Assembly: GCA_025618425.1 (NCBI GenBank)
Contig: CM046838.1
Location: forward strand, 45,339,302 to 45,403,301
DNA from: Heliocidaris tuberculata
Taxonomy: Eukaryota; Echinodermata; Echinoidea; Camarodonta; Echinometridae
Length of the DNA stretch: 64,000 nucleotides
Direction of reading: 5' to 3'
A program made the translations under genes and the position numbers. The notes under the pieces were generated by a model that was not told the DNA's origin, ran no database searches, and worked only from the letters and a program-made list of their open reading frames with translations. The number at the start of each line of letters is the position of its first letter. Positions within the stretch are counted from its first letter, which is position 1. Below, piece after piece: positions 35,301 through 48,800 of the stretch.

Positions 35301-38300
35301 ACAATTCTCTGAGATGGGCAGGACAGCACTCCCAGACTTCTCTCTGAAAAGAATAGAAGAGAAAAACAATTTTATTCTAAGATTGTCTAAATACATGAAA
35401 TTTCATTGAACGAATCAAGCTTTAAAACATAGATGTAGTCAACTGGATTTTTTTCATTTTTCCTTAGAGCAAACAGACTATGACACATGTACAATAATTT
35501 CATGCAGTTCATCATCATCATCATCATCCTCATCATAGTTTTGAAGCTGAAATGAAACTGTAGAATAGGCTCATAACATCTTAAGTTTAAAGCAGAAATG
35601 TACATTCATTCAGCAAATCCTAATAAGAACAAATGCAATGTTTTAATCTACTCACCTTAGTATGACATCTTGTAGCTTATCAAACCCAACAGATTGCTCA
35701 AAATGTTTGATACTAGTGAAGATTGGCTGCTCAGTGACAAGAGAGGGTTTGGGTAATGATGGATGCATGATGGCTAGACCTAAAATCAAACAAAGATAAT
35801 GGAATATGAGTAATAAAATTAATGGATATAATTCATCATTCAATCACTTTCATGCAACTTCAAGTAATAAATGATATAATAATGAACTTAATCTAAAATA
35901 TTTTTTCATATTTGGAAATGACTGATACTAGAAAAATAGTGACTGGTGTTCCCATCATAATGAAGGAATACAATATGTATAGATACTACAGATATCTTTT
36001 AAAAATCATTTAAGGAAGAATAAACCAAATAATTATTAAATGAAGAATACTGATTAAATATAAATTAATTTACTGCAAAACAAAGAGGTGGGAAAACAAA
36101 ATCAAAGCATTTATTACTCTACTATTCTTAACATGTAGACCAAGTAAATAAGTAAAAAAGAAAGTTAAAGATGCTTTTTGATAAATGATTACCTTGATTG
36201 TCAATCAAGAAGGCATAGGAGTGATCACCCTCTTCAAAGTATGTCACATCTTCTAAGAGGTCAGCCATGTTGATATCTAAACCAACTATACCCAGCACCT
36301 GATCGTTAGCATAGCATGGCCTTGTCAGACTCATTATCAAACCTAAAAAAAGACAAAAACAATGAAGCATTGCATGTTACCCGTCAAATAAGAATGTCAT
36401 CAGGTAAGAACACAAAATCAAGATATTTGAAAGAACATGGAGAGGTGAAAGCAGACCATTCTTGTAAAGGTTTGTCCCAGACACACTTGCTTTCTAACAA
36501 GTAAAACTAAAACCAAAACCTTTGTCAAAACTAAAAATAATAGCCGGGTATAACACCAAAGTTGGAGTACTGTCAGAGAAGTTACCTAACCATATAACTG
36601 AATGGAAATCTATCATTTTCTATTACCATAGCGATGGCATGAACACGAGGGTGTATGAAAAAAAAAAAGGAAAAACGATCAAACATGAAAGATTACACAA
36701 ATGTAGTTTTAATTTCTAAAAGTCTATCTCCTTAGAGCGTAATTTCTTTGACACTTCACCAATGTTGACTATAAACTTCACAATGAAATGTTATGTGAGG
36801 CCGCTGTTTTATTCATTAGGTACAAGGATGAATTTCTTTAAAAATTCATAATCACATTCATAAGAGAGGAATAATATAATTTTACTCCATGATATTGTAC
36901 TATTTTATGATCCTGAACCCTTTGTAGTGATAAGGACTCACCTGTTCCAGTAGAATCCATATAAGGTAGAGAGAATGATACAGGTGCTTGTGTAGGTTCC
37001 TGTGGTAGTACTGTGTAGAATGTGCCAACGGTTGATGCTAGATGGCTCAGCTGATTGAGTACTGTCATCATACCGATCTGAAAATGTAATGTTTAAAAAT
37101 ATCAACAGTAGCCAAAAGCCTAAAACACAACTTCAGACTAGCAGTATCAACCAGACCATGGGGCCTCTTGCATAAAAAGTTGCGATTAAACGCAACTCAA
37201 AAAATTAAACGCAAGTCCCAAATACGTGATCCTGACTGGTTGAAAACCAAGTTGCGTTTAATTTTTAAAGTTGCGTTTAATCGCAACTGTTTATGTAAGA
37301 GGGCCAAGAATCTTGATTTTGTGAATCATGATCACAGGAGCTGAAGAAAACAGAAATATTGCCCATCTTGAGCAGCTTTTAGGCCTAAGTAACACTAAAA
37401 GTCGAAGGGAAATTTGGCAATCTATGACATGAAATTGAAGATACCTCAAATTAAAAAGAGTTGAGAAGATTTTTACTTCTAACAGAGTGTGTACATGTAC
37501 ATGTACTATTCAACAGTTTGAAGTGTATCATCTCTGTGTGTAATCATGTAATTTCAAACCAAATATCAGCTAATGGTTCAAGATCACATATTTTGTCATA
37601 TTAATTTCTTGTATGCAAATATTTAGAATGCCTGTGGACTACAACACACTGGCCCTGTTTAATAATACCAACACTGTACATGGACTTCTTAAAAGCTCCT
37701 ATTACATCACTCTTTATTCACTTTGTGTTAATCCATCCTAAGAATGCCAAGTTCCAGCATTTAGGAGTACAGTGAAGACAGGTAATGAATGGGTGCTAAT
37801 CCTCGATTGTGTCTACACTGTATGCACAAATAGGTCAAGGATTAAAGTCAGTACTTAAATGAACTAATTCAATGGTAGACTCACTTGGTAAAGAAGTGAA
37901 TGCTACCAATGCCACAGGAAGATATACAAGGTACATGTACAAAGTACACAGAGAAGAAAAGTGTGTAGTAACAAGTTTTAAGTAACACATCCTTTGTTTT
38001 GTTTTGTTTTCATTTAATTGGTAACAAGGTGTACATTCAGGGAACACTTTCCCCCAGACTTTTCTTTTAATCTAAAGTACTGTAAAAGCAAAGAAGAAAA
38101 GTGTTCTCCTCACTCCCTGAAATGACATTCCATAATACTCATATACATGTATAATTCTTTAGGTCATACATAACTGTCATGTAGTTCACATTGACAACTG
38201 TTTCAATATTTCATAGACATGCTGTATTTCAATGGCTCCTTTCTCAGAAAAATGTAGTTTTACAGATAAGGCCCCCCCAAAAAATTGTTTGGTTGTCCTC

Positions 38301-39373
38301 CAGTGACATTTTTTTTAAAAGAGGGTCGGTCGGTCAGATTTTTATTTTTATTTATTTACTTATTTATTTTATTTTTTATTTTTTTTAAAGCACTGAGAAA
38401 ATAAAGGAGGCAAAGCAAGTTTCAATATTTAACGTTTTTACATGGTATTTACATTTATTAATTATCACCCAGAAACATAAAAGAGTTGTTATTTCTCTTA
38501 CACTGTTTAAGTCTTGTATATCAAACAATTTCCACGTAAGTTTTGCCGTGGTTGGGTTTTGAAGAAAAAAAAAACAAAACAAATTGGGTCGGCCCCATTT
38601 CAGAGGGTCGGTCGGTCGAGGACAACCAAACAATTTTTTTTTTTGGCCTAAGCCTCCTTCAAACTTGCATCTTTTTTAGATGATATACATGTACATGTAC
38701 ACATGCTGACATAGCATATTTTATTGTACATTGATATTAAGTGCTTTGCCTGTATCCTACTTGAACACAAGCGTGGAACTCCCTTCCTCACCTACCATTC
38801 CACTATAGCTTCATATGTGAGATGCCACATGGATTACAAGTACCTAATCAAGTATCATATGCTTACCTGTACTGGAGGGATATCTGAATCAGTAGCTACA
38901 GCTCGATACGTTCCGTTGTCTTGTTCAGCTAAGTCTCGTAAGAATGCTAGCTCTTCCAGTCCAGTTCTACCCTCTGTTTCAGCAAGGCAGACAGAGAAAA
39001 ATTTAAAATAATAGTTTTTTTTTTTATACAGCACATTTCCAGTTCCAAGTATATTATACATAACTGAGCAAATCCCTGTACAGTGTAACTTAATCCTTGA
39101 AACTGGTTTCATTAACAATTCAGCACTACATGTAACAGTACATACTATCCATTAGGGATCATTCTCCTGTAGATCCAGGAGGGAACTGAGATACATCAAA
39201 ACAAAAATATAAAGGATGAAGCATTTTCTGCAAAAGTCTTAACTACAGATTTGCAGAATATGAAAAAATAAACTATTTGAGACTGTCACCGGTCATCAAT
39301 CAAGAAGATATTTGAAGCCAACATAGATATGTTTGTGTAATATGTAACTGCAGACAATCAAAATAAACATGGA

Positions 39374-39412
<39 letters not shown>

Positions 39413-42400
39413 ACAAATATTGAAAAGAAATAATTTCTTTAGATACAAGTATTGCTGTGATCTGACTTACAGTCAAACCTGTCTTAGCAACCACTTGTCT
39501 ATAATGACCACCTGTCTATAGTGGTCACTTATATTGCCTCCATAAAGCAAGAAATATGTGTCTTAGAACCTGTCTATAAAGGACACCTGTCTACAGTGGC
39601 CACTTTTTCTGTTTCCCTTGGGTGGCCTTAATAGACAGGTTTGACTGTATATAATTTAGCTATGTTTAATGTGACTTACCTTCTACCAGTGCATAGGTCA
39701 TGATGGCTACTCTGTTATTAAGTCTTCTGTTCTCCGAGATAGCAATATTGATAGCTGATTTCACTTCATCCTGATTACTAGCATGGCCAGTGCTGATGTA
39801 CAAGATTACTGAATCTAGTATTACACAGATGGAAAAAGAGAAGTGAATCAACGAGCATATAATAATAATAATAATATTGTGAAGTTACATGTATATATCG
39901 CCCAATACATCTATTATGTCTCTAAGAGCTTTTACAGACCTGCCAATCCTGAAACCCAAGAAATAGGGACAAATGACAAGGCAGAGGCTGAAAATAGGGA
40001 CATTTCTGAGTTATATACATTACTACAGACAGATTTTTGCAAAAATAGGGACACAGTGGTAGAAGTGGCTCTTTCTTTTACTAAAAATCGGGATTGTCCC
40101 TGTTAACTAGGGACAGCGGGCAGGTATGCTTTTACAGACATATTATTAGCCTGGTCTTTGAATTCATGGCTTGCCCGCACACAATGTATGCACCTTCTCC
40201 ACTCCCTAGGGAGCATTCCAGCCAGGTGGCTTTTGCAGATGCTCACAATGCTGTTCAACCCAAATCGACTTTTGCATCCTACTGGGTACTCATTTGAAAC
40301 CGTGGTGGAGAGAAGCAACGTAGATGAAAAGTCTTGCTTAAGGACATAAGTGCTGCACCGGGGATTGAACCCACGATGTTTGCATCTCCAGTCAAGTGTT
40401 TAAACCACTCCACTAGGACACCACTACTTTATATAAAGGAAGTATGTGCAGTATCAAAAGCATTCTGTCATGATATGTCATACTTACATGTAAACCCCAC
40501 TACTTTATATAAAGGAAGTATGTGCAGTATCAAAAGCATTCTGTCATGATATGTCATACTTACATGTAAACCCCACTACTTTATATAAAGGAAGTATGTG
40601 CAGTATCAAAAGCATTCTGTCATGATATGTCATACTTACATGTAAACCCCACTACTTTATATAAAGGAAGTATGTGCAGTATCAAAAGCATTCTGTCATG
40701 ATATGTCATACTTACATGTAAACCCCACTACTTTATATAAAGGAAGTATGTGCAGTATCAAAAGCATTCTGTCATGATATGTCATACTTACATGTAAACC
40801 CCACTACTTTATATAAAGGAAGTATGTGCAGTATCAAAAGCATTCTGTCATGATATGTCATACTTACATGTAAACCCCACTACTTTATATAAAGGAAGTA
40901 TGTGCAGTATCAAAAGCATTCTGTCATGATATGTCATACTTACATGTAAACCCCACTACTTTATATAAAGGAAGTATGTGCAGTATCAAAAGCATTCTGT
41001 CATGATATGTCATACTTACATGTAAACCCCACTACTTTATATAAAGGAAGTATGTGCAGTATCAAAAGCATTCTGTCATGATATGTCATACTTACATGTA
41101 AACCCCACTACTTTATATAAAGGAAGTATGTGCAGTATCAAAAGCATTCTGTCATGATATGTCATACTTACATGTAAACCCCACTACTTTATATAAAGGA
41201 AGTATGTGCAGTATCAAAAGCATTCTGTCATGATATGTCATACTTACATGTAAACCCCACTACTTTATATAAAGGAAGTATGTGCAGTATCAAAAGCATT
41301 CTGTCATGATATGTCATACTTACATGTAAACCCCACTACTTTATATAAAGGAAGTATGTGCAGTATCAAAAGCATTCTGTCATGATATGTCATACTTACA
41401 TGTAAACCCCACTACTTTATATAAAGGAAGTATGTGCAGTATCAAAAGCATTCTGTCATGATATGTCATACTTACATGTAAACCCCACTACTTTATATAA
41501 AGGAAGTATGTGCAGTATCAAAAGCATTCTGTCATGATATGTCATACTTACATGTAAACCCCACTACTTTATATAAAGGAAGTATGTGCAGTATCAAAAG
41601 CATTCTGTCATGATATGTCATACTTACATGTAAACCCCACTACTTTATATAAAGGAAGTATGTGCAGTATCAAAAGCATTCTGTCATGATATGTCATACT
41701 TACATGTAAACCCCACTACTTTATATAAAGGAAGTATGTGCAGTATCAAAAGCATTCTGTCATGATATGTCATACTTACATGTACATGTAAATAGAGAGA
41801 AGGTTGAGTTCTGGGAAAGGTGAAAAATAATTTGTAAGCCTTTTCATTCCTTTTATGTTAGTTTGGAAGAGCATCTCAGTACAAATATCCCTTGAAAAGG
41901 ATTGCTCTTCAAATGCCCTCATATTCAAAATATGACGAAAAATAGCTGAAGTGTTTGGGCCGAACATTCATGCTTCATGTGCATGCAGTTCCATATGCCC
42001 GTTTTGATGTGCAGTGTACTTGCATTTCAGCGAGATTGAATCAATTTTTTGTTATTTTGATGATTCCAAAACCTCTCAGTATACACCAATTCTTATGCAG
42101 ACATGATAAACCTTTCCCAATTGCTTTGAGACAGTTTCTTTCACAATCTAATCTCATGACCAGAACTCAACTGTATCTTTAATAATACTTTGCCTTACTA
42201 TTTTATACTAGACAATCCCATTCCCGTTTCAAAAAGCATAAAAAGAAATAACGATAGAGTGTTGACATTAAAATTGCTATCAATCTGTCAAGATTAACTA
42301 ACCTGGTTTAGATATATTGCCTGGCATGGGTGACGTTGTCCTTTGAATCAGATCAAATGCTATTCTTAGAGCTGATGTGTGATTTGAAGGACCTGCAAAG

Positions 42401-42821
42401 AGACATGATCAACATCATTAAAAAAAGAAATGTAAACTAAGAAACTGATTAAGAGATACATGTACATGTACTATCACATGGAAACCTCATAATTCTGAAG
42501 TGCACATGATAAACTAGACAAGATATCGACATGTTTACCACGATATAATGGAATAAAATACTTAAAGCATAACTACTTTTAGAAGTATGAGGGCACATGT
42601 AATCCATGTTTACAGAAATAAAGCTTTCCTTGCTATATTTTCTCTAAGAAACACGTATACCTTGAATAGAAACAATGGAGAATGTTTGAAGAAATGAAAT
42701 CTAACAAAATCTAATGTACTTTCTTGGGTAATAGGAGGCCATGATAAAGGAAACATGAGTCATCACTCACTACACATTGCAAAAATACTTATTTCTTTCT
42801 TCTTTTTTTTCTTTGTCTCCC

Positions 42822-42862
<41 letters not shown>

Positions 42863-45800
42863 ACTATCTCTCTTCCTCATTCTCTTTCTTAGATTTCTAT
42901 CTTCCAGTGATTAATTCTTCTGGTTCAGTACATGGAGAAGGCCTCAATGCATTGATTTTCAATGATGTGTCATACCAGGGAACAGTTTCCTTGTAATACC
43001 AAATCACTGGAGAGTGAAGACTAACGTGATGAGGAAGCAAATAGTTGGATTTTGTAACAAACTCTCACTATTTGCTTGCTTGTACAGCATGGTCTCTTGC
43101 ATTAAAATGTCACTTGTTTATATTACCCACGAGAAGAACCTAAAAATATCCAAAGTAAATGAAATGGGAATAGAAATGCTCAGTACAAATAATTCATATT
43201 CTGTGGATTCCTACAATGTCCTTGAGATCTGAATATTAAACAATACAAAAGCAACAAGTTTCAAACATAAAAAGTGTTTTAAAGTGTCATACGTCAGAAT
43301 TCATGGGAAGGTTGAGCCCAATTCAAGAAGAAAAGGCAGCTTTAAGGACAGAAAAAGATTAGATACAATACTAGAATCTAGGAAATTGAATATGCCTTTG
43401 TCAGTGTAAGGACTGCACACGTATTGCCTATACATGTACGTCTCCAAAACCCTGGTACAGCCCACACCTCAGAAATGGATCACATTTTCAACAACCACTA
43501 ATTACTTAAACTAACATCAAGATACATTTAACACCCAAAAACTGCAGCCCCAAGCCTGTCAGCAAATCAGTAAATGAGTCAACTCTCTGTATCAGCCATC
43601 TGCATACAGTGCATGTACACACAAGCTAACCCAACCACTTACACAACATCTACACTATAAGAACTCTCCATAATTAGTCAACATTATATCTTAATAAAAA
43701 TACACAGACTATATGTAAGTGTGAAGAAAAAAAAATTGATTCTCAAAAATAGAAAGAAAGAAAAAAGGAAAAATTCAAATATTTCTGAATACCGGTACTC
43801 TTAAGAGATGTAAAGAAAAAAGGAAAATCATGTTTATGTTGCTTTTCTATTGACATTAAAAAGAAAGTGAATCGAGAGTATATGATGAGATCCTGTCAAG
43901 GATTTCTGTATCTTTGAACTGAGTCAAATTTGATTTCACAATAACCTACATGTACATATCTCATATTTGAGTGCAGTATAAATAAGACGCAAGAAACATG
44001 GAGCCTGACCAATTTAACAAATTGCACAAGGGATAGAAGAGAATGTTCATAACATACTGTACATAAACATACTTTGGGGAAAGTAACTGCCTTTCTAAAA
44101 GGCAGGAGAGAAGCAGAGACTATTCCAAAACGTGACTTTATACTATGAAACAAACAACATAGACAGAACTGCATATCTATGAAGCAAGGACATAAAGATA
44201 GAGAGATAGAGAGAGAGAAAGAGAGAAAGAAATAGAGAGCAAGAGAGTAAGAAAAGGAGAGAGAGCAAGAGAATGAGAAAACAAGAGGGACAAAAGAGAG
44301 AAAGGGGGAGGGGGGGGGGGGAGGAGAAAAAGAAGAAAAATAGTTAAGGGAAAAAAAGCTAATTATAATAATAAAAACATACAGGACTGAGCACAGAAAT
44401 GAAAAAAAGATTTACATTAGGGAAGAAGAGAGTAAGGACAAGGAGACATAAAAGGAGCAGAAAAGAGAAAATCCCTACAATTTATAAAATATACTAAAGT
44501 AGACAAGGATGCTGAAGACTCTTGACAGCACAAATAGAAATCACACTAACTGGAACAAACAACATTTCAAATTGAATAAAAGTCAATCTAGTTCATAAGC
44601 AAAGCTTTCCGTGCAAAACCACATAAACAAATACTCCCATCTCCAAATGAAATATAAACATGAAAATGAAATATGGAATATATGTCGAAGAAGTGTGGGC
44701 TGACAGGAGTAGAACTGATGAAGCAAGCCTAAGTCACTTACCATCGATTGCCTTGATGCCATTAATAAACCTGATCAGATGCTCTTTGACTTCAGCCGAG
44801 GCTGGTGCCAGTATGTCGTCATAGCAACTGCCTGGTTGGCTGATCAAGACCTCACAACCCATGCTCAGGACACCAACCTTTGGGAGGGAGATGGTGAATT
44901 ATTTTATTTCTACAATTTATTTCAAAAAGCTTCTAATTCATTTGATATACCTGATGTATCAATTGTTGAGGAGAAATTAAAAAAAAATAAGTAGCCATTA
45001 CTACTTACTTCTGTACTTCTTATTGCAATCAAAGAAGGTAAAACATTATTTGACTTCAAAATATTTCAAAATGCTGAACAAAGGTAATAATTTACTGTAT
45101 TACTATATTCACATCCCAATCCTAAAAGAAATGTATCTTTAGGATAACTAGTGGAAAGGACAGCAGCAATTTGGTCTCCCAGGATTTAACAGTGGAAACC
45201 AAATCCACTGACATACAATAATGCAAGTTGAACACATTTCTATCAAAGCAGAATGTTCTTACCCTGTCTTTACGTGAGAGTGCCCCAAGTGCCGTTTTAG
45301 CAGCTTTCTGTGCTATGTCTAGAGACACAGGACTAATAGATGACCCACGGTCTATGATGATAACTACATTGGTAGAAGCAGGTCGCACAGTAGAGGCATA
45401 AAGATTCCTGGAACAGAAAATACAGTAATAAGTTAGGTACTTACATGTAGGTCTGTGTCCAGGTACATGTATGTACAACAATGTATGTGGTGGTAGTAAA
45501 ACACAATGAACATAGTGCAGAATTAACTTTTGTGTGATCCCCTTCCCCCCCCCCCCCCCAATTGTAAAACATAGTGTTCTAGGGTATTGTATTGGGGGAA
45601 GCATGGCCCTCTTGTGCTCCTAGCTACGCCTATGAAAAAGTAGACATTCACAATGTACTACAAGCAAAAATATACCAAGTAATCATTTTTCTCAAAGTAC
45701 TTATTAACACACACAAACAAAATTACAACATTTTTTAAAATAACAGAATATTCAATGACACCCAAATTAGTGAACCAACACATTTCCATCAATATCTCAA

Positions 45801-48800
45801 ACTCTTACAAATGCAAGCTGTATGGTTGATGAACACACTAGATATAGTCTACTGAGAGTCAATAGGGCGTTAAATCTATGTAAAATTGTATGAATTAATG
45901 CCCTTCTGGCTCTAAAGAGAAGATATGTCAAGTGCATTATTTCCCTTGACTGATTCTTTCCCAGTCATTCTCTCCCTGTCACATCACAGGTAGGAACACC
46001 ATGAATCTATCAGAAAGCCTCTAACCCTAATCATCAACGTTCTACTTTCTCTCACTCCCTGGACTCATGCCCCTCACCTACCCAGTCCAAGCTCAACAAC
46101 ACTGCCTCATCTCTACTTTGCGTGTGAGTAGCTGATGGGAAACACAGCCTGCTACTATGCTTGATTGGCTCAGCCTCAAGCTCTATTCACACTGCCAAAC
46201 TATCTGGTCTTGAATATGTAGCAGGGTTTGACACAAACAGGGGCTCAGTGCACAGTGACCTTAAAATTTCTATCTGGAATCCCAAAACTTAAAAATGTTA
46301 ACAGGGGCATGTGTACATTGGCAACAGAATGCTCCTCCCGACCCTCACAAATGAAAGGTAGTGTGGAGCCCTGAAAAAAGGGGCTTAAAGATGACAAAGA
46401 CAGCTTCTTATACATTGTATCTAATGTTTCATTAAGAAAGTAGATCTTGATCTAATGAAAATATTTAAGAAATACATGTAACATCTTGCAGACTGCAGGA
46501 TGGATGAAATACTTACTTTTCAAATTTAAAGTTTTCCAAAAAATACACTTTGATAACAAGCCTAACATACACATGTACATATATACGTGTACATGTATGT
46601 AAATGTATAATCATTTAAATCACTAACTGGGTGATAAAAGATGTCTTTTTAAAACAGGGTACTTCATTATGAAAGAATAAATAAATATTGTTGGTTTCAA
46701 AGAAAAAAATACCTCTCATCATGGCCCAAATATTCAATGGAAGACTGTCACATTATCAAAACATATGCACTACACATATTCTCGGCAGTAGAAACAAGAC
46801 TCAGAGCCCTGCTTGAAGAGATCTAACAGGGCACACAGCGAATGATCTACAAATTAGCAAAAAACGTCAGGGGGCCTGGAAAAACTATCAGGTATATGAG
46901 GCGCACAACAGGAATGCTGCTCGTACGAGATAAACAGGAGCTTTCTTGTATCTAGCATCATGTCTACCGCAGATATGTGCGGAGGTGTAGGCGTAATACA
47001 CCTGGGATGAATATTTAATGAGCGATACATTGCACAGGTACAGTGTATCCTTTATTCTAAGTTTCAATACATCATCCCAAAGAATTACAGTTGTGTGGTA
47101 ATAACAGTAATTGCTGTTTTACAAGCAGTCAAAGAGGAACTGCTTTCGATAGTACTAGTATCTCGTCTTTTCACTGTTCATCTGTTTCCTCACTTACCAA
47201 AGATTAAATTTTCTCATTCTCTATGATCTTGTTCTTTTTCCTCTTCCTTTACTTTCTTCTATCCAAAAAAGGTACTCCATATTTTTTCTTGTTCTGGCCT
47301 ACTCATAGGAATGGAGCAAACAATACTTTCATATCTAACCCAGATATGAAAGCAAACATTCCCCATATATGCTTTTGCTCTCTCTCCCTTTTTCCTTCTT
47401 TCTCAATCTATTTCATATTCTATCTCTTTCTCATACTTTCTCACATTTTCTCTATCTTTCTTCCTCTCTAAATATGTTCTGTCCTTCACTCTCTTTTTTT
47501 TTCCTTCTCTCTCTCTTTCCATACACATCCTTTTCCCCCTCCATACACTCTCTCTCTTTTAGCATCTATTCTCTTTTTCCTTTCTCTTTCCATCACTGTG
47601 TTTCCTCTTCACCCCTATCTTCCTCTGTTTACCCATCCTCTCTCTTTGAATCTTGGTACTTGCATCCATCACTTTCTCTCTCTCTCTCTCTCTTCACTCC
47701 ACTCTTCTCTACTCTATTTTCTACATCCCATATGATCATCTCTCTCTCTCTCTCTCTTCCTTCCTCCCTCCCATCCTTCTCTTTTGAAAGTTAAGTTTCG
47801 TGTTCATCTTTCCCTATCTGCCCTTCAGGATACTCCAGAGCATCATCTAGAGTTACATGTCACTTACTTGCTACGGACATCTACTGTGCATTGATCTGCA
47901 TGCTTGTGTGTGGCTACGTATGGAGTGGCAGGGAAGATAGCATGGATACCCGCCTCGGAACTAAAATACTGCCATTTGAGAGTCGGGTTACTCAGCAGCT
48001 GACGCTTGAAGGCTGCAAAGATAAATCATACAAAAACAAAGGTTCACTTGGAAAATAGTCCACACTAACACTTTGCCAAAAATCTAGTGAATATACTATA
48101 CAATCGGTCCATCTACTACTGAATAACTAATGAAGATAATTAAGAGTTATGGACTCAATTCTATAAATGTTGTTGGTACATTTTCTCTTAAAAGCTTTGA
48201 ATCAATCCGTTTCTGAAATAAACATAACAAGCATTAGAAAAACATCTCTTCACATTGTCCAATGACATAGAAAACAAGCAGAGTAAAAGTAAATCCTGCA
48301 AGGAGAATAGTAATTTAACAGGATTATCAACAAAACAAAAAAATTAGTAATGTTCAGTGTATCACTATACAATTAATTTGCTTTTTACTCGAACAACTAC
48401 TCTCACATAACACAGGAATTGATGTCCATTGAATCAATCATTCTTTTAATCTTACAGAATGAAGCAAATTTCATTTCAAACATGTCTGCCACTTCCAATA
48501 CACTGAATTTTCTATGATCAAGGATTAGTATAATGTAATGACTACAGTGGTGTATGGACACTATGTCACATGCACTTTATTTGAACAGTACAATGTAATA
48601 TGTTTCACAAATAGAAATTATCAGTATCCATGTTTCAGTGAAAAGATCTTGTTTTGTATATAAGAATAGAACCATTATATCAGGTCTCTCCGTAAATTGT
48701 TTTGCTATGCCTGCATGTGCGTGTGTGAACATGTATATGCAGATTTATTCTATTCAGGCATGATTACATTATTGACTGGGAAAATTGATTCCTTGATGTC

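Noticed and set aside
40334..40549. ORF across the SINE and first repeat unit
   Set aside because: It is formed by chance from SINE and 76-bp repeat sequence.
40423..41784. CRISPR array interpretation of the 76-bp repeats
   Set aside because: There are no unique spacers; the whole unit repeats without change and the DNA is from an animal with introns.
47223..47794. ORFs rich in Ser/Leu/Phe/Pro
   Set aside because: They are translations of the CT-rich low-complexity tract.
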